A stretch of DNA of 64,000 nucleotides from NCBI RefSeq assembly GCF_014639255.1, contig NZ_BMFV01000019.1, forward strand, positions 18,876 through 82,875, written 5' to 3'. Positions 8,175-15,227 of this stretch are shown piece by piece (the stretch's first letter is position 1; the number at the start of each line of letters is the position of its first letter). Both the position numbers and the translations under genes were made by a program. The DNA comes from Pullulanibacillus pueri (lineage in GTDB: Bacteria; Bacillota; Bacilli; Bacillales; Sporolactobacillaceae). The notes under the pieces are model-generated. The model saw only the letters and a list, made by a program, of their open reading frames with translations. It did not search any database and was not told the origin of the DNA.

Positions 8175-8975
8175 TTAAAAGTACATATAGATTAAGAAAA
8201 GCGCCGAAAGGATAAAGCGATAAATGGCAAAGGGAACTAATTTCACTCTTTGTAAAAGCTTTAAGAAAAACACAATCGCAATCAGCGCTACTATGAAGGC
8301 TGTAAGAAAACCAGTGACAAATAGCGGGATATCACTTGTGCTGAGCGTATCAAGACTCTTTAATAGATCCAGTCCAGATGCTCCAATCATCATGGGCACT
8401 GCTAGAATAAAAGAAAATTCCGCTGAGGCTTTATATCCTGCTCCTATAATTAATCCTCCTGATATCGTTGACCCTGATCTCGAAAACCCTGGCCATAGTG
8501 ACAAACATTGAAAAAGACCGATTTGAAAAGCCTGAATATAATTGATGCGGTCCAACGAATCCCTGTGTGCTTGTTGGTTTTGCCCTTTCTTGTTAGCATA
8601 GATCAATAAAATCCCACCCGCAACCAGCCCAACCAGTACTGTTGCTGGAGAAAATAATTTATCCTTAATAAAATCATGGAACAGTAGACCTAAGATCACA
8701 GCGGGTATTCCAGCAATAATAATATGTAAAAGGTTCAAGGGATGTTTTTCTCCCTCTATTTTATAGAGACCAAATAAGCTTAAAAAGCGTTTAAAATATA
8801 GAACGACAACGGCAAGGATAGAACCTAGTTGGATTATAATCTCAAATGTCTTAGCTTTTTCTCCTGTAAAACCAATAATATCTCCAACAAGGATTAAATG
8901 CCCTGTAGAAGAAACTGGAGCAAATTCCGTTAGCCCCTCTACTATACCTTCAATCACCGCTTTCAACATCTCCAT
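8175..8975 (-). CDS. uppP: Undecaprenyl-diphosphatase UppP (BacA)
   Basis: This integral membrane phosphatase recycles undecaprenyl diphosphate to the monophosphate lipid carrier for peptidoglycan and other envelope polymers. The first BacA motif is [19 protein letters not shown] (residues ~12-30) and the second is [14 protein letters not shown], giving the catalytic Glu/Ser/Arg set. The length of 266 aa and about eight membrane segments fit the family. The ATG at 8975 is chosen for GAGGAG upstream; the frame extends to 9017 without a site. UppP activity is a known bacitracin-tolerance determinant. Confidence 0.95.
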   Translation of the reverse strand: MEMLKAVIEGIVEGLTEFAPVSSTGHLILVGDIIGFTGEKAKTFEIIIQLGSILAVVVLYFKRFLSLFGLYKIEGEKHPLNLLHIIIAGIPAVILGLLFHDFIKDKLFSPATVLVGLVAGGILLIYANKKGQNQQAHRDSLDRINYIQAFQIGLFQCLSLWPGFSRSGSTISGGLIIGAGYKASAEFSFILAVPMMIGASGLDLLKSLDTLSTSDIPLFVTGFLTAFIVALIAIVFFLKLLQRVKLVPFAIYRFILSALFLIYMYF

Positions 8976-9120
8976 AACCACTAACTCCTCTTCAATAAAC
9001 TGCTTAAAAAGACACAATTTCCCATTCGAGTGTTGTCTTCTCTTTATAGCCAGTCTTTTTCCCTTTCAAGAAAAGGTTAGCTTTACTGAAATCAAGACGA
9101 CCTATTTCCTTTATAATCAT

Positions 9121-9153
9121 AAAGAACAATAACACTCTATCGTTATTGTTCTT
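9121..9153. terminator. Hairpin overlapping the stop codon of the DCC gene
   Basis: A 13-bp perfect stem (AAAGAACAATAAC / GTTATTGTTCTTT) includes the stop codon of the 9143-9547 gene. The T-tract is weak. Confidence 0.6.
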
Positions 9154-9547
9154 TATGGTTATTGAACAAAGAGCAACTCTCACCTTCACATTGACCTACG
9201 GGGACAATCTTTCTTTTTTCAGAAATATATCGGTATACGCGCTCCCCTAAACCTAGTTTGATAGATAGAAAGATAAAAGGTACACTTATACGAAATAAAG
9301 GAATACGATGAGCTACTTGGTATAGAGTATAGATCCCTGAGTAGGATTTTATGCTATTCGGATCGATGGCATAAATCTTCTTTTCAACATCCTTATCCCA
9401 TAAATCAAACTGATCCATGATCTGATCCTCTCGAAACGAAATAAATTGAATCACTTGGTGAGTATCATGCTTTTGGATTGTCTTCATCGCTCGCCTACAG
9501 AGCGGACACCAACTATCATAAAAGACAAGAAGTGGTAGCGTCCTCAT
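9143..9547 (-). CDS. DCC-family thiol-disulfide oxidoreductase (DUF393)
   Basis: The 134-residue protein begins LPLLVFYDSWCPLCRRAMKTI. The DxxCxxC signature at D11, C14 and C17 defines the DCC (DUF393) family, a thioredoxin-fold-like group of presumed thiol oxidoreductases. The rest (IDPNSIKSYSGIYTLYQVA.RIPLFRI) matches the usual DCC body in which a membrane-proximal helix follows the fold. GGGGG precedes the ATG. The esterase gene ends 30 bp upstream, so co-transcription is possible. Substrate unknown. Confidence 0.85.
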   Translation of the reverse strand: MRTLPLLVFYDSWCPLCRRAMKTIQKHDTHQVIQFISFREDQIMDQFDLWDKDVEKKIYAIDPNSIKSYSGIYTLYQVAHRIPLFRISVPFIFLSIKLGLGERVYRYISEKRKIVPVGQCEGESCSLFNNHKEQ

Positions 9548-9577
9548 CGCTAATCCCCCTTCTTTTTTCTCTTTAAA

Positions 9578-10363
9578 CTACAAGGGTAACCACTTGAGAA
9601 CGTCCTGAATTTTTTCATCCCAATATCCCCATTCATGTTCTCCAGGACCAAAATCAGTAGTAAGCTCAAACCCCGTTTGTTTACAAGCCTCTGTAAAGAG
9701 AAGATTATCTTTATAGAGATGATCTTCTGTACCACAACATTGATAAAGTTTAGGTTTTTGAACCGTGTCTTTATCCTTAGTCTTCAAAAGGGACAAGAGA
9801 TCACTTGTTGTTCCTTCTAACTCTTGATCACCAAAGATGTTTTGAAAAGTCTGCGCAAAGAGACTCTCAGGTTCCTTTCGATTTCGCTTTTGATGAGCAA
9901 CAATATCAGTAACTCCTGATAAACTCGCGGCTGCTGCAAACCGTTCGGGATAATTCAAGGCCCATTTTAATGCACCATAACCACCCATGGATAGTCCCGC
10001 TACAAAGTTATCTTCTCGAGCTTCTGATAGCGGAAATAAGGAACGTGCCAAATGCGGCAGCTCTTCAGTTAGAAAGGTCCAATAGTTGTGACCGTGCTTC
10101 ATATCTGAATAGAAACTATGATCGACCTGGGGCATCACCACTGCTAATCCGAGCGGTGCAACATATCTTTCAATAGAAGTGCGTCTTGTCCAAATCGTAT
10201 GATCATCACTAAACCCATGGAGTAAATAGAGGGTCGGATGTTTATCTGCTACAATATGGTTATCCATACCAATTTGTGAATGCGTTTGTTGTGGAAGGAT
10301 AACCGTCATAGACGTGCTTAAATTCAAGACTTCAGAATAAAAATCGCACTTGATTAATGCCAT
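9578..10363 (-). CDS. Putative alpha/beta-hydrolase esterase (EstA / FrmB-like)
   Basis: The product is a 261-residue cytoplasmic serine esterase of the Putative_esterase family (esterase D, tributyrin esterase). LYLLHGFSDDHTIW forms the oxyanion region, GLSMGGYGA holds nucleophile Ser125, a late Asp lies in the LYQCCGTEDHLY block, and the His is in GEHEWGYWD. There is no signal peptide. The ATG at 10363 is preceded by GAGGCG; a TTG two codons upstream is less likely. It lies just upstream of the DCC gene. The natural ester substrate is not evident. Confidence 0.85.
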   Translation of the reverse strand: MALIKCDFYSEVLNLSTSMTVILPQQTHSQIGMDNHIVADKHPTLYLLHGFSDDHTIWTRRTSIERYVAPLGLAVVMPQVDHSFYSDMKHGHNYWTFLTEELPHLARSLFPLSEAREDNFVAGLSMGGYGALKWALNYPERFAAAASLSGVTDIVAHQKRNRKEPESLFAQTFQNIFGDQELEGTTSDLLSLLKTKDKDTVQKPKLYQCCGTEDHLYKDNLLFTEACKQTGFELTTDFGPGEHEWGYWDEKIQDVLKWLPL

Positions 10364-10564
10364 ATTCAACGCCTCTTTTCTATTTGAATTCCCTTTAACT
10401 CTATCATACCTTAGAGGCTATAAAACAAGTAGTCCTTTTTACAATAATTTTAAACTTTTTATCAATAACTCAAAAAAACTGAGTTTACAGCGAGTCTATA
10501 TCCATGAAGACCTGTTTTTCTACCGATCTCTTTATTGCTTCGATGGCCAAGACTTCCTTATTCT

Positions 10565-10684
10565 TTAAAAAGGATTAATTTCTAGAGCTAAGGCAATAAT
10601 GCCAGCCACAATGGCTACTCCTGCAACATTCATGAGTACATCCGATTTTGTAAAATAATGCTGAGTTTTTTGTTGGTGTTCCAT
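10565..10684 (-). CDS. 39-residue single-pass membrane protein
   Basis: The frame MEHQQKTQHYFTKSDVLMNV is followed by one hydrophobic segment (AGVAIVAGIIALALEI) and ends NPF. GAGGTG lies 5 bases before the ATG, and the gene starts 9 bp after a 33-residue frame with its own ribosome site, so the two look like a micro-operon. I do not recognise the family. Length and layout resemble small sporulation membrane proteins, but that is only a guess. Confidence 0.6.
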   Translation of the reverse strand: MEHQQKTQHYFTKSDVLMNVAGVAIVAGIIALALEINPF

Positions 10685-10693
10685 ACAATCACC

Positions 10694-10795
10694 TCATCTT
10701 AAAGTTTCTTTACTAAAGCTTTTCCACATTTCTTGAATATCAAACCTCGCACTCATCCTTTCATTACTTCCATGTATATTAGAATTCATACTCAT
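10694..10795 (-). CDS. 33-residue hydrophilic small protein, first gene of a micro-operon
   Basis: ATG at 10795 follows AGGAG by 5 bases and opens MSMNSNIHGSNERMSARFDI, ending WKSFSKETLR. It is charged with no membrane segment. Its stop lies 9 bp before the start of the membrane miniprotein at 10684, and two well-placed ribosome sites in series argue for real translation. Family not recognised. Confidence 0.45.
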   Translation of the reverse strand: MSMNSNIHGSNERMSARFDIQEMWKSFSKETLR

Positions 10796-10932
10796 TAGAA
10801 CTCCTATCCTCATTATTTTGAAAAGAAATCAAAGAGAACTAAAGCCCAAATATCTTTTTTTATCAGAGTGCCCAAACAAAAATGGGGTATAGCACATATG
10901 CTGTACTACAACCTACTAAGGAGGGGTTATTT

Positions 10933-11028
10933 ATGACAACTACAGCTGGAAATTACGGCGGTGGTTTCTCCTTGATTGTTGTTTTGTTCATTTTATTGAT
11001 CATTATCGGCACCGCCTATGTTTACTAA
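10933..11028 (+). CDS. YjcZ-family tiny transmembrane sporulation protein, copy 2
   Basis: The product is 31 residues: head MTTTAGNYGGG, then [29 protein letters not shown] precedes the ATG. This is the most divergent member here (FSL instead of FAL, IIIGT instead of IIVGA). It opens a tandem run of three copies. CATATGCTG at 10895-10903 resembles a sigma-K -10 element, with AC about 17 bp further upstream. Confidence 0.87.
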   Translation: MTTTAGNYGGGFSLIVVLFILLIIIGTAYVY

Positions 11029-11150
11029 TCGTTCCTTAAACGTCAAAGACATCGTTTTTTGCCTAAATGAAGATTTATAGGGATAAGCGCCTATAACAAA
11101 TTAACTGTTAAAACGTACACTAAACTATAAGCGATTAAGGAGGGATTTTG

Positions 11151-11246
11151 ATGGCTTATACAGCTGGGGGTTACGGTGCAGGCTTTGCTTTGATCGTGGT
11201 CTTGTTCATCTTGTTAATCATCGTTGGTGCCGCATACGTCTATTAA
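11151..11246 (+). CDS. YjcZ-family tiny transmembrane sporulation protein, copy 3
   Basis: The product is 31 residues, MAYTAGGYGAG followed by the invariant [20 protein letters not shown] segment. AAGGAGGG sits 7 bases before the ATG. It is the middle of three tandem copies, 122 bp after copy 2. I see no convincing sigma-K element directly in front, so it may be read from the copy-2 promoter. Confidence 0.9.
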   Translation: MAYTAGGYGAGFALIVVLFILLIIVGAAYVY

Positions 11247-11319
11247 GGCATGAGGTAATTTCAATATAAAAATGTCTATAACGTTATCAATGGATTATAG
11301 CAAAGGAGGAATTTGGTTT

Positions 11320-11418
11320 ATGTCCTATGCAGCTGGTGGAGGTTACGGTGCAGGCTTTGCCTTAATTGTGGTGTTGTTTATCCTGCTCATTATCGTAGGG
11401 GCTGCCTACGTCTACTAA
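11320..11418 (+). CDS. YjcZ-family tiny transmembrane sporulation protein, copy 4
   Basis: The product is 32 residues, MSYAAGGGYGAG followed by [20 protein letters not shown], identical in the membrane part to copy 3. AAAGGAGG precedes the ATG. It ends the tandem trio, 73 bp after copy 3, and is followed by a strong terminator at 11445, consistent with one transcript for copies 2-4. Confidence 0.9.
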   Translation: MSYAAGGGYGAGFALIVVLFILLIIVGAAYVY

Positions 11419-11444
11419 TATAGAGGATTTTATGTATTAAAAAG

Positions 11445-11483
11445 AGCAGAACCATTCTCATTCATGAGAGGTTCTGCTTTTTC
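11445..11483 (+). terminator. Terminator after the YjcZ trio
   Basis: Stem AGCAGAACC/GGTTCTGCT contains an inner CTCAT/ATGAG pair and is followed by TTTTTC. Confidence 0.85.
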
Positions 11484-11557
11484 TCTTTCTATCAAAGACA
11501 TCTTAAAATATTTGGTCAGAAATGATTTCCACTCTCGAGTCATTCCATCTCCTGAAA

Positions 11558-12514
11558 TTAATAAAAGAATCTTTTTAAACAGTTCCAAAGCGGTGATCTT
11601 TTTCGTGGTTGTTGTCTTGTTTCTCCTACTAAATCTAAGACACCATTGCCTTGAGCATTCCTTGACAACCCCAAATCCGTCGTATGCTTAATAAGCTCGG
11701 CATACAATTTTCGCTCAGACTTATCTTGGAGATTATGGCGTAAGAGTGCGGCTGCCCCTGAAACATGAGGTGTGGCCATAGATGTCCCTGACATTTGCGC
11801 ATATCTTCCGCCAGGATAACAAGAAATAATATTCACACCTGGTGCAACCAAATCAATTTCACTATTTGTATTTGAAAAATCCGCGATATTCCTTTGAAAA
11901 TCGACGGCCCCTACTTCTACTACCTCAGGATAGGCGCCGGGATAAGATTGTTCGTCAGTATTGGGATTGCCATCTCCACTATTCCCTGCTGCGCAAACAA
12001 CAAGAATATTATTTTGTACTGCTCTTTGAATCAAGCGATGCTCTTGGGGATCAGCCGGTCCGCCTAATGACATCGAAATAATATTGACTTTCTCACCTTG
12101 GGGACCCGTCCAATTGATCGCATACCTTAAAGCGGCATTAATCCAGGACTCTTCTCCACTTCCTTGTGCATCCAATGCTTTCAATGCTAAGACTTTTGCT
12201 TTTGGCGCAACTCCAGCCACCCCTTGCCCATTTGCTGCGGCTAGAATCGTTCCACTAACATGAGTGCCATGCCCATTGTCATCATCAAAATCTCCGGTAC
12301 CTGTAAAATCCCTTCCCCCAATAATTTGTGTTTTTAAATCAGGATGATCTTTATCAATACCTGTATCGATAACGGCAATAACTGCCCCTTGGCCTTGTTG
12401 CGTTTGATCCCAAACTTCAGGAGCATGGATCATTGTTATACCTTCGGGAATATAATCTTGAGCTTCACTTTTTTCCATTACCTTTACTACAGTATGTGGA
12501 ATAAGTTGTTTCAA
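11558..12514 (-). CDS. Intracellular subtilisin-like serine protease (IspA type)
   Basis: The product is a 318-residue S8 peptidase without signal peptide. The catalytic triad is Asp50 (AVIDTGID), His85 (GHGTHVSGT) and Ser245 (GTSMATPH), with oxyanion Asn178 (AAGNSG). The N-terminus has LIPH in the place of the LIPY motif that blocks the active site in ISP proenzymes, followed by the short propeptide-like IPEGITMIHAPEVW. Length and layout match B. subtilis IspA (319 aa). The start is a TTG preceded by GAGGGG. Such enzymes degrade cytosolic protein at the end of growth and in sporulation. The basic tail (RKRSPLWNCLKRFFY) is unlike IspA. Confidence 0.9.
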   Translation of the reverse strand: MKQLIPHTVVKVMEKSEAQDYIPEGITMIHAPEVWDQTQQGQGAVIAVIDTGIDKDHPDLKTQIIGGRDFTGTGDFDDDNGHGTHVSGTILAAANGQGVAGVAPKAKVLALKALDAQGSGEESWINAALRYAINWTGPQGEKVNIISMSLGGPADPQEHRLIQRAVQNNILVVCAAGNSGDGNPNTDEQSYPGAYPEVVEVGAVDFQRNIADFSNTNSEIDLVAPGVNIISCYPGGRYAQMSGTSMATPHVSGAAALLRHNLQDKSERKLYAELIKHTTDLGLSRNAQGNGVLDLVGETRQQPRKRSPLWNCLKRFFY

Positions 12515-12709
12515 TTAAATTTCCCCTCTCACAAAGTCATTCTTTCAGATGTTACATAATCAGCATATGAAAGGACTCCTTTGTAAGCTTGGACTACCGT
12601 TTAGGGAGAGGGAAAGTTGTGTGAATACATAGGAAAAACTGGGGAGAAAAGATGCCAAGGCAGCCTTCTTTTTGAAAAGCATAGGAAGTTTGCTGCATTT
12701 ATAAAACAG

Positions 12710-12743
12710 AAAAAATGCGGAGGAACTTGGTTGACAGTTCTCC
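12710..12743 (-). terminator. Terminator after tnrA
   Basis: On the minus strand GGAGAACT pairs with AGTTCCTCC around a 7-base loop and is followed by GCATTTTTTC. Confidence 0.7.
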
Positions 12744-12800
12744 ACACTAAGCAAAAATCATATGAATGTTAAGAATATTAAGGTCACACTTCTCCACAGA

Positions 12801-13133
12801 TTAATTATAATGCCCCTTATTGAACTGGGCGTTTAATTGCCCTCGAATCATGTTTTGTTTGATCTTATCTCCAGATGTTTTTTCTTTCCGTTTATTAATC
12901 TCTTTCCTAATCTCTGATGTTTGAATGCCATCTTCCATTTTATTGGCTATATCCATCAGACTTTCAACATCAGAGAAAGAATATTTCCGATTTCCTTTAT
13001 TTGTTCTTTTAGGAAAGATGAGTTTTCGCTCCTCATAATAACGGATTTGCCGCTCAGATAAACCAGTAAGTTCACATACCGTTCCTATGGGCATAACCTT
13101 TTTATGAAGATATGAATCGTCTTGAGAGGTCAC
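12801..13133 (-). CDS. tnrA: TnrA, MerR-family global nitrogen regulator
   Basis: The product is a 110-residue MerR-type regulator that activates and represses nitrogen genes under nitrogen limitation. The DNA-binding domain is [39 protein letters not shown] (residues ~16-60). The C-terminus [14 protein letters not shown] matches the glutamine-synthetase-binding tail of TnrA (GQLNAHF), and the short length distinguishes it from GlnR (~135 aa). The start is GTG with GGGGGAG upstream. A perfect TnrA box lies at 13257-13273, about 50 bp upstream of the predicted transcript start, the position from which TnrA activates, so positive autoregulation is likely as in B. subtilis. Confidence 0.9.
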   Translation of the reverse strand: MTSQDDSYLHKKVMPIGTVCELTGLSERQIRYYEERKLIFPKRTNKGNRKYSFSDVESLMDIANKMEDGIQTSEIRKEINKRKEKTSGDKIKQNMIRGQLNAQFNKGHYN

Positions 13134-13221
13134 CCGCTCTCCCCCTTTAACCTCATGATAAATTTTCCTTTCGGAGTTTTATCTCCTTGATCATAGAGGC
13201 TTACTTTTTTTGGTCCCCTTT

Positions 13222-13273
13222 AATATACACTAAACCTCATGATTCATGTTGTCCTTTGTTAACTTTTCTTACA
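13222..13273 (-). promoter_or_regulatory. TnrA box and TnrA-dependent promoter of tnrA
   Basis: TGTTAACTTTTCTTACA at 13257-13273 fits the TnrA/GlnR consensus TGTNA-N7-TNACA exactly. On the minus strand TATATT (13227-13222) is a plausible -10 with no good -35. The box centre falls near -50, as at TnrA-activated promoters. Confidence 0.75.
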
Positions 13274-13410
13274 TTCAAAAATAACCTCTAAAATTTCATT
13301 GTAAGTGTACCTGACAATTTTATAGATTGCATACTCACGAGCCACTAAAATAGAGGTAATAAAAAGAGACAGAAGTGATGGAAACACGAGTCCTGAGAGG
13401 GGGGATTTTT

Positions 13411-13548
13411 TTGAAACAGGATAAAGCCTTAATCCTCGCTGAGAAGATTATCCAATTGGATATGCTAAGAGATGAACTTTTCGAAGAATTAGTCACATTG
13501 AGTGGGAATCGTGCCTCCGAAATTTTACGGGTGGCTCAGAATGCTTGA
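13411..13548 (+). CDS. 45-residue acidic/helical small protein upstream of an FbpA-like gene
   Basis: A TTG six bases after a GGGGGG ribosome site opens a 45-residue helical frame: EKIIQLDMLRDELFEELVTL, then SGNRASEILRVAQNA. It has no membrane segment. It is 47 bp upstream of the FbpA-like gene on the same strand and probably co-transcribed. I do not recognise the family. The DELFEEL..LSGN pattern does not carry the Spo0E phosphatase signature. Translation is supported by the ribosome site and amphipathic composition only. Confidence 0.55.
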   Translation: MKQDKALILAEKIIQLDMLRDELFEELVTLSGNRASEILRVAQNA

Positions 13549-13595
13549 AAGGCTGACCTAAAGTGTTCCCATTTTAAGAAAAGGAGGTAAGATTC

Positions 13596-13766
13596 ATGTC
13601 AAGATATCTCCGAGAAGTGGTTGAGAAGAGGAAGCAACACTATATTAAACTTCTAATGGATTCTGGCGTTTTTAACATAAAAGATCAATCGCTGCATCAC
13701 TATACTTTGACCCAACTTGAAAAAGAGTACGAAAGAATTAGTGACATGAAGAAAGTCCCTGATTGA
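13596..13766 (+). CDS. FbpA-like small basic protein (Fur-regulated basic protein A family)
   Basis: The product is 56 residues: MSRYLREVVEKRKQHYIKLL, then a short linker and LHHYTLTQLEKEYERI. This matches the FbpA family (LR.AVEKRR..LI..LL..G.....L..LTLTELE.EY). FbpA in B. subtilis helps the iron-sparing response together with the sRNA FsrA. AGGAGG lies upstream. I see no Fur box here; the nearest clear site is the divergent TnrA box. A second FbpA-like gene sits behind the SAM riboswitch at 25721-25963. The family call is solid by pattern, but an iron role for this copy is not shown. Confidence 0.75.
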   Translation: MSRYLREVVEKRKQHYIKLLMDSGVFNIKDQSLHHYTLTQLEKEYERISDMKKVPD

Positions 13767-13844
13767 TAAACAATGGCCCACAATACCGATGAGGAGCATG
13801 AGATAGCCCCATTATTCAACAAGCTGATGTTTTCTTTTTATAAA

Positions 13845-13880
13845 AAACCAGGGCCATTTGACTTTGCCCTGGTTTCTTTG
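13845..13880 (+). terminator. Terminator after the FbpA-like gene
   Basis: Perfect stem AAACCAGGGC/GCCCTGGTTT with an 11-base loop, then CTTTG. Confidence 0.75.
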
Positions 13881-13952
13881 TATCTCTTTGCTTGTAGATG
13901 CTAAACACACAATAGAACGGCGTGTCTATTGTTGAAATCTACGAAAACAAAC

Positions 13953-14309
13953 TTATTGACTATTTTCCTGTTTTTCTTCATGGGGTCCCTTTTTAAATCC
14001 GTGATGATGGTGGTGAGGATAAAATTTAAATCCTTCCTTTTCCATCCGCTTAGCATGTTCCTCAAGGTGGGATAGGATTTTTTCTCCCTTTTCTTTAGGA
14101 ATCAAGCCGTATTCAACATATTTTTTAATCAATGCCTGCTTTTTCTCCAAGATTTCTTTCTGTAATTTCGTTAATTCCTTTTTCTGAGTTTCTGTTAACT
14201 TAGCGGGTGCCATTTTATTTGGGGAATTAGATTCTTCAGCATGTGCAGTCAGCCCCACACTGGATAATACCAAAGCTAATGCAAAAAGCACGCTCATGAT
14301 TTTTTTCAT
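13953..14309 (-). CDS. Secreted DUF2680 (YckD-like) protein
   Basis: The product is a ~118-residue exported protein. MKKIMSVLFALALVLSSVGL..AHA is a clear Sec signal peptide with cleavage after AHA. The mature part contains LTETQKKELTKLQKEILEKKQALIKKYVEYGLIPKEKGEKIL, the DUF2680 signature of YckD-like proteins. A run of five histidines sits near residue 100 (YPHHHHHGF), which may bind metal. The ATG at 14309 has AAGGAG ten bases upstream; a GTG three codons earlier is too close. Function unknown. Confidence 0.82.
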   Translation of the reverse strand: MKKIMSVLFALALVLSSVGLTAHAEESNSPNKMAPAKLTETQKKELTKLQKEILEKKQALIKKYVEYGLIPKEKGEKILSHLEEHAKRMEKEGFKFYPHHHHHGFKKGPHEEKQENSQ

Positions 14310-14430
14310 CTTAATCACTCTCCTTTATTCTTTATGATTTGATGAATTTACCATTTTATGCACCTTTTTTTATTCAATGTGCTTACTGAATCACTCGCCC
14401 AAATTATGATTCTTAAAAGCTGCTGCCCAC

Positions 14431-14457
14431 ACCAATCACTATTAGAGCCATACACTA
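14431..14457 (+). promoter_or_regulatory. Putative sigma-K promoter of YjcZ copy 5
   Basis: CATACACTA at 14449-14457 fits the sigma-K -10 consensus CATAnnnTA exactly, with AC at 14431-14432, 16 bp upstream, as the -35. Near matches (CATAnnnTG) precede copies 1, 2 and 6. Confidence 0.55.
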
Positions 14458-14487
14458 TACTGACAACGGAAAAGGAGGGTGAAATTT

Positions 14488-14583
14488 ATGGCATATGCAG
14501 CTGGTGGCTACGGCGGTGGCTTCGCCTTGATTGTTGTCCTCTTTATTTTGTTAATTATTGTAGGCACATCTTACGTTTGGTAA
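14488..14583 (+). CDS. YjcZ-family tiny transmembrane sporulation protein, copy 5
   Basis: The product is 31 residues, MAYAAGGYGGG then [20 protein letters not shown]. Together with copy 6 it ends in Trp, while copies 1-4 end in Tyr, suggesting two sub-lineages. AAAGGAGGG lies upstream, with a good sigma-K-like promoter at 14431-14457 and a terminator downstream, so it is its own transcription unit. Confidence 0.9.
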   Translation: MAYAAGGYGGGFALIVVLFILLIIVGTSYVW

Positions 14584-14617
14584 TCACAAACACTCTACAG
14601 TAAAAGAACACTCCAGA

Positions 14618-14645
14618 ATAGGCGCCTCTAAGGTGCCTATTTTTT
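14618..14645 (+). terminator. Terminator after YjcZ copy 5
   Basis: Stem ATAGGCGCC/GGTGCCTAT (with a small mismatch) is followed by TTTTT. Confidence 0.8.
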
Positions 14646-15035
14646 GTAAAAGCTCAGGTTCGCATCGCTTGTCACTTTTGAATAGATTCCGACGTAACTA
14701 CAAGAAGATTAATGACGGTTAACAGTGGGAATTTCCGCTCCAAGTCGCTCGCTTTCCACATGCCCACACATGCCCACAGGACTAAGGAAAGCGACTAAGA
14801 GATTAGTCCTCGCAGAAAAACCGTGTTCTTACGATTTTTTGATGTAGGTAGAATCGGTGTTCGACGCACCATCGGGGTCCCCAAAAAGTGCTTTTTACTT
14901 TTTGGGGTGGTAATCGGGGTCCCCGAAAAGTGTTCTTTACTTTTTGGGGTATAATAAGGTATGAGCTGCCAAAGCCGATCGAATTGACGTCGCAATTTCC
15001 TTCTACTTATAAAATACCAATCCCTTATTGCACAA
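14646..15035. repeat. Non-coding repeat region with two tandem hairpin units
   Basis: No gene is supported here. At 14685-14800 lies a diverged copy of a dispersed element (CGACGTAACTAC and TCGCTCGCTTTCC blocks also seen near 63930-64000 and, inverted, near 53890-53930). At 14871-14954 are two 42-bp tandem units starting ATCGGGGTCCCC. Each folds as CCCC(A/G)AAAAGT-loop-ACTTTTTGGGG. A minus-strand frame through the units is just translated repeat and has no ribosome site. Confidence 0.65.
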
Positions 15036-15058
15036 AAAAATAAGCCCGAAGGCTTATC
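15036..15058 (-). terminator. Terminator on the minus strand downstream of the dioxygenase
   Basis: ATAAGCC-TTCG-GGCTTAT followed by TTTTTTT on the minus strand: a classic tetraloop terminator, 170 bp after the dioxygenase stop. Confidence 0.75.
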
Positions 15059-15227
15059 ATAAGGGGGTCATATAATTGTTTAATACACTAATACTTTAAC
15101 ACAGAAACATTAAAAAGTGATTAAAATTCATAAAATTTATTAAAAAATTTATATTTAATTTTTTCGACACTTTTATTGGACAACGCTTTAAAACATTCGA
15201 CACTCTCTACACTCTGAGACATCCTTA

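Noticed and set aside
9004..9189. Minus-strand frame of 61 codons between uppP and the DCC gene
   Set aside because: Overlaps the end of the DCC gene out of frame and runs through its terminator hairpin; no ribosome site.
13411..13548. Spo0E-type phosphatase for the 45-residue protein
   Set aside because: Size and helices fit, but the SQxLD-type signature of Spo0E is absent.
14871..14954. CRISPR-like spaced repeats
   Set aside because: Only two units, directly abutting, with no unique spacers and no cas genes in the window.
14795..14995. Minus-strand frame with repeated TPKSK..F.GTP units
   Set aside because: It is the translation of the tandem hairpin repeat; the repeat is better explained at nucleic-acid level and there is no ribosome site.
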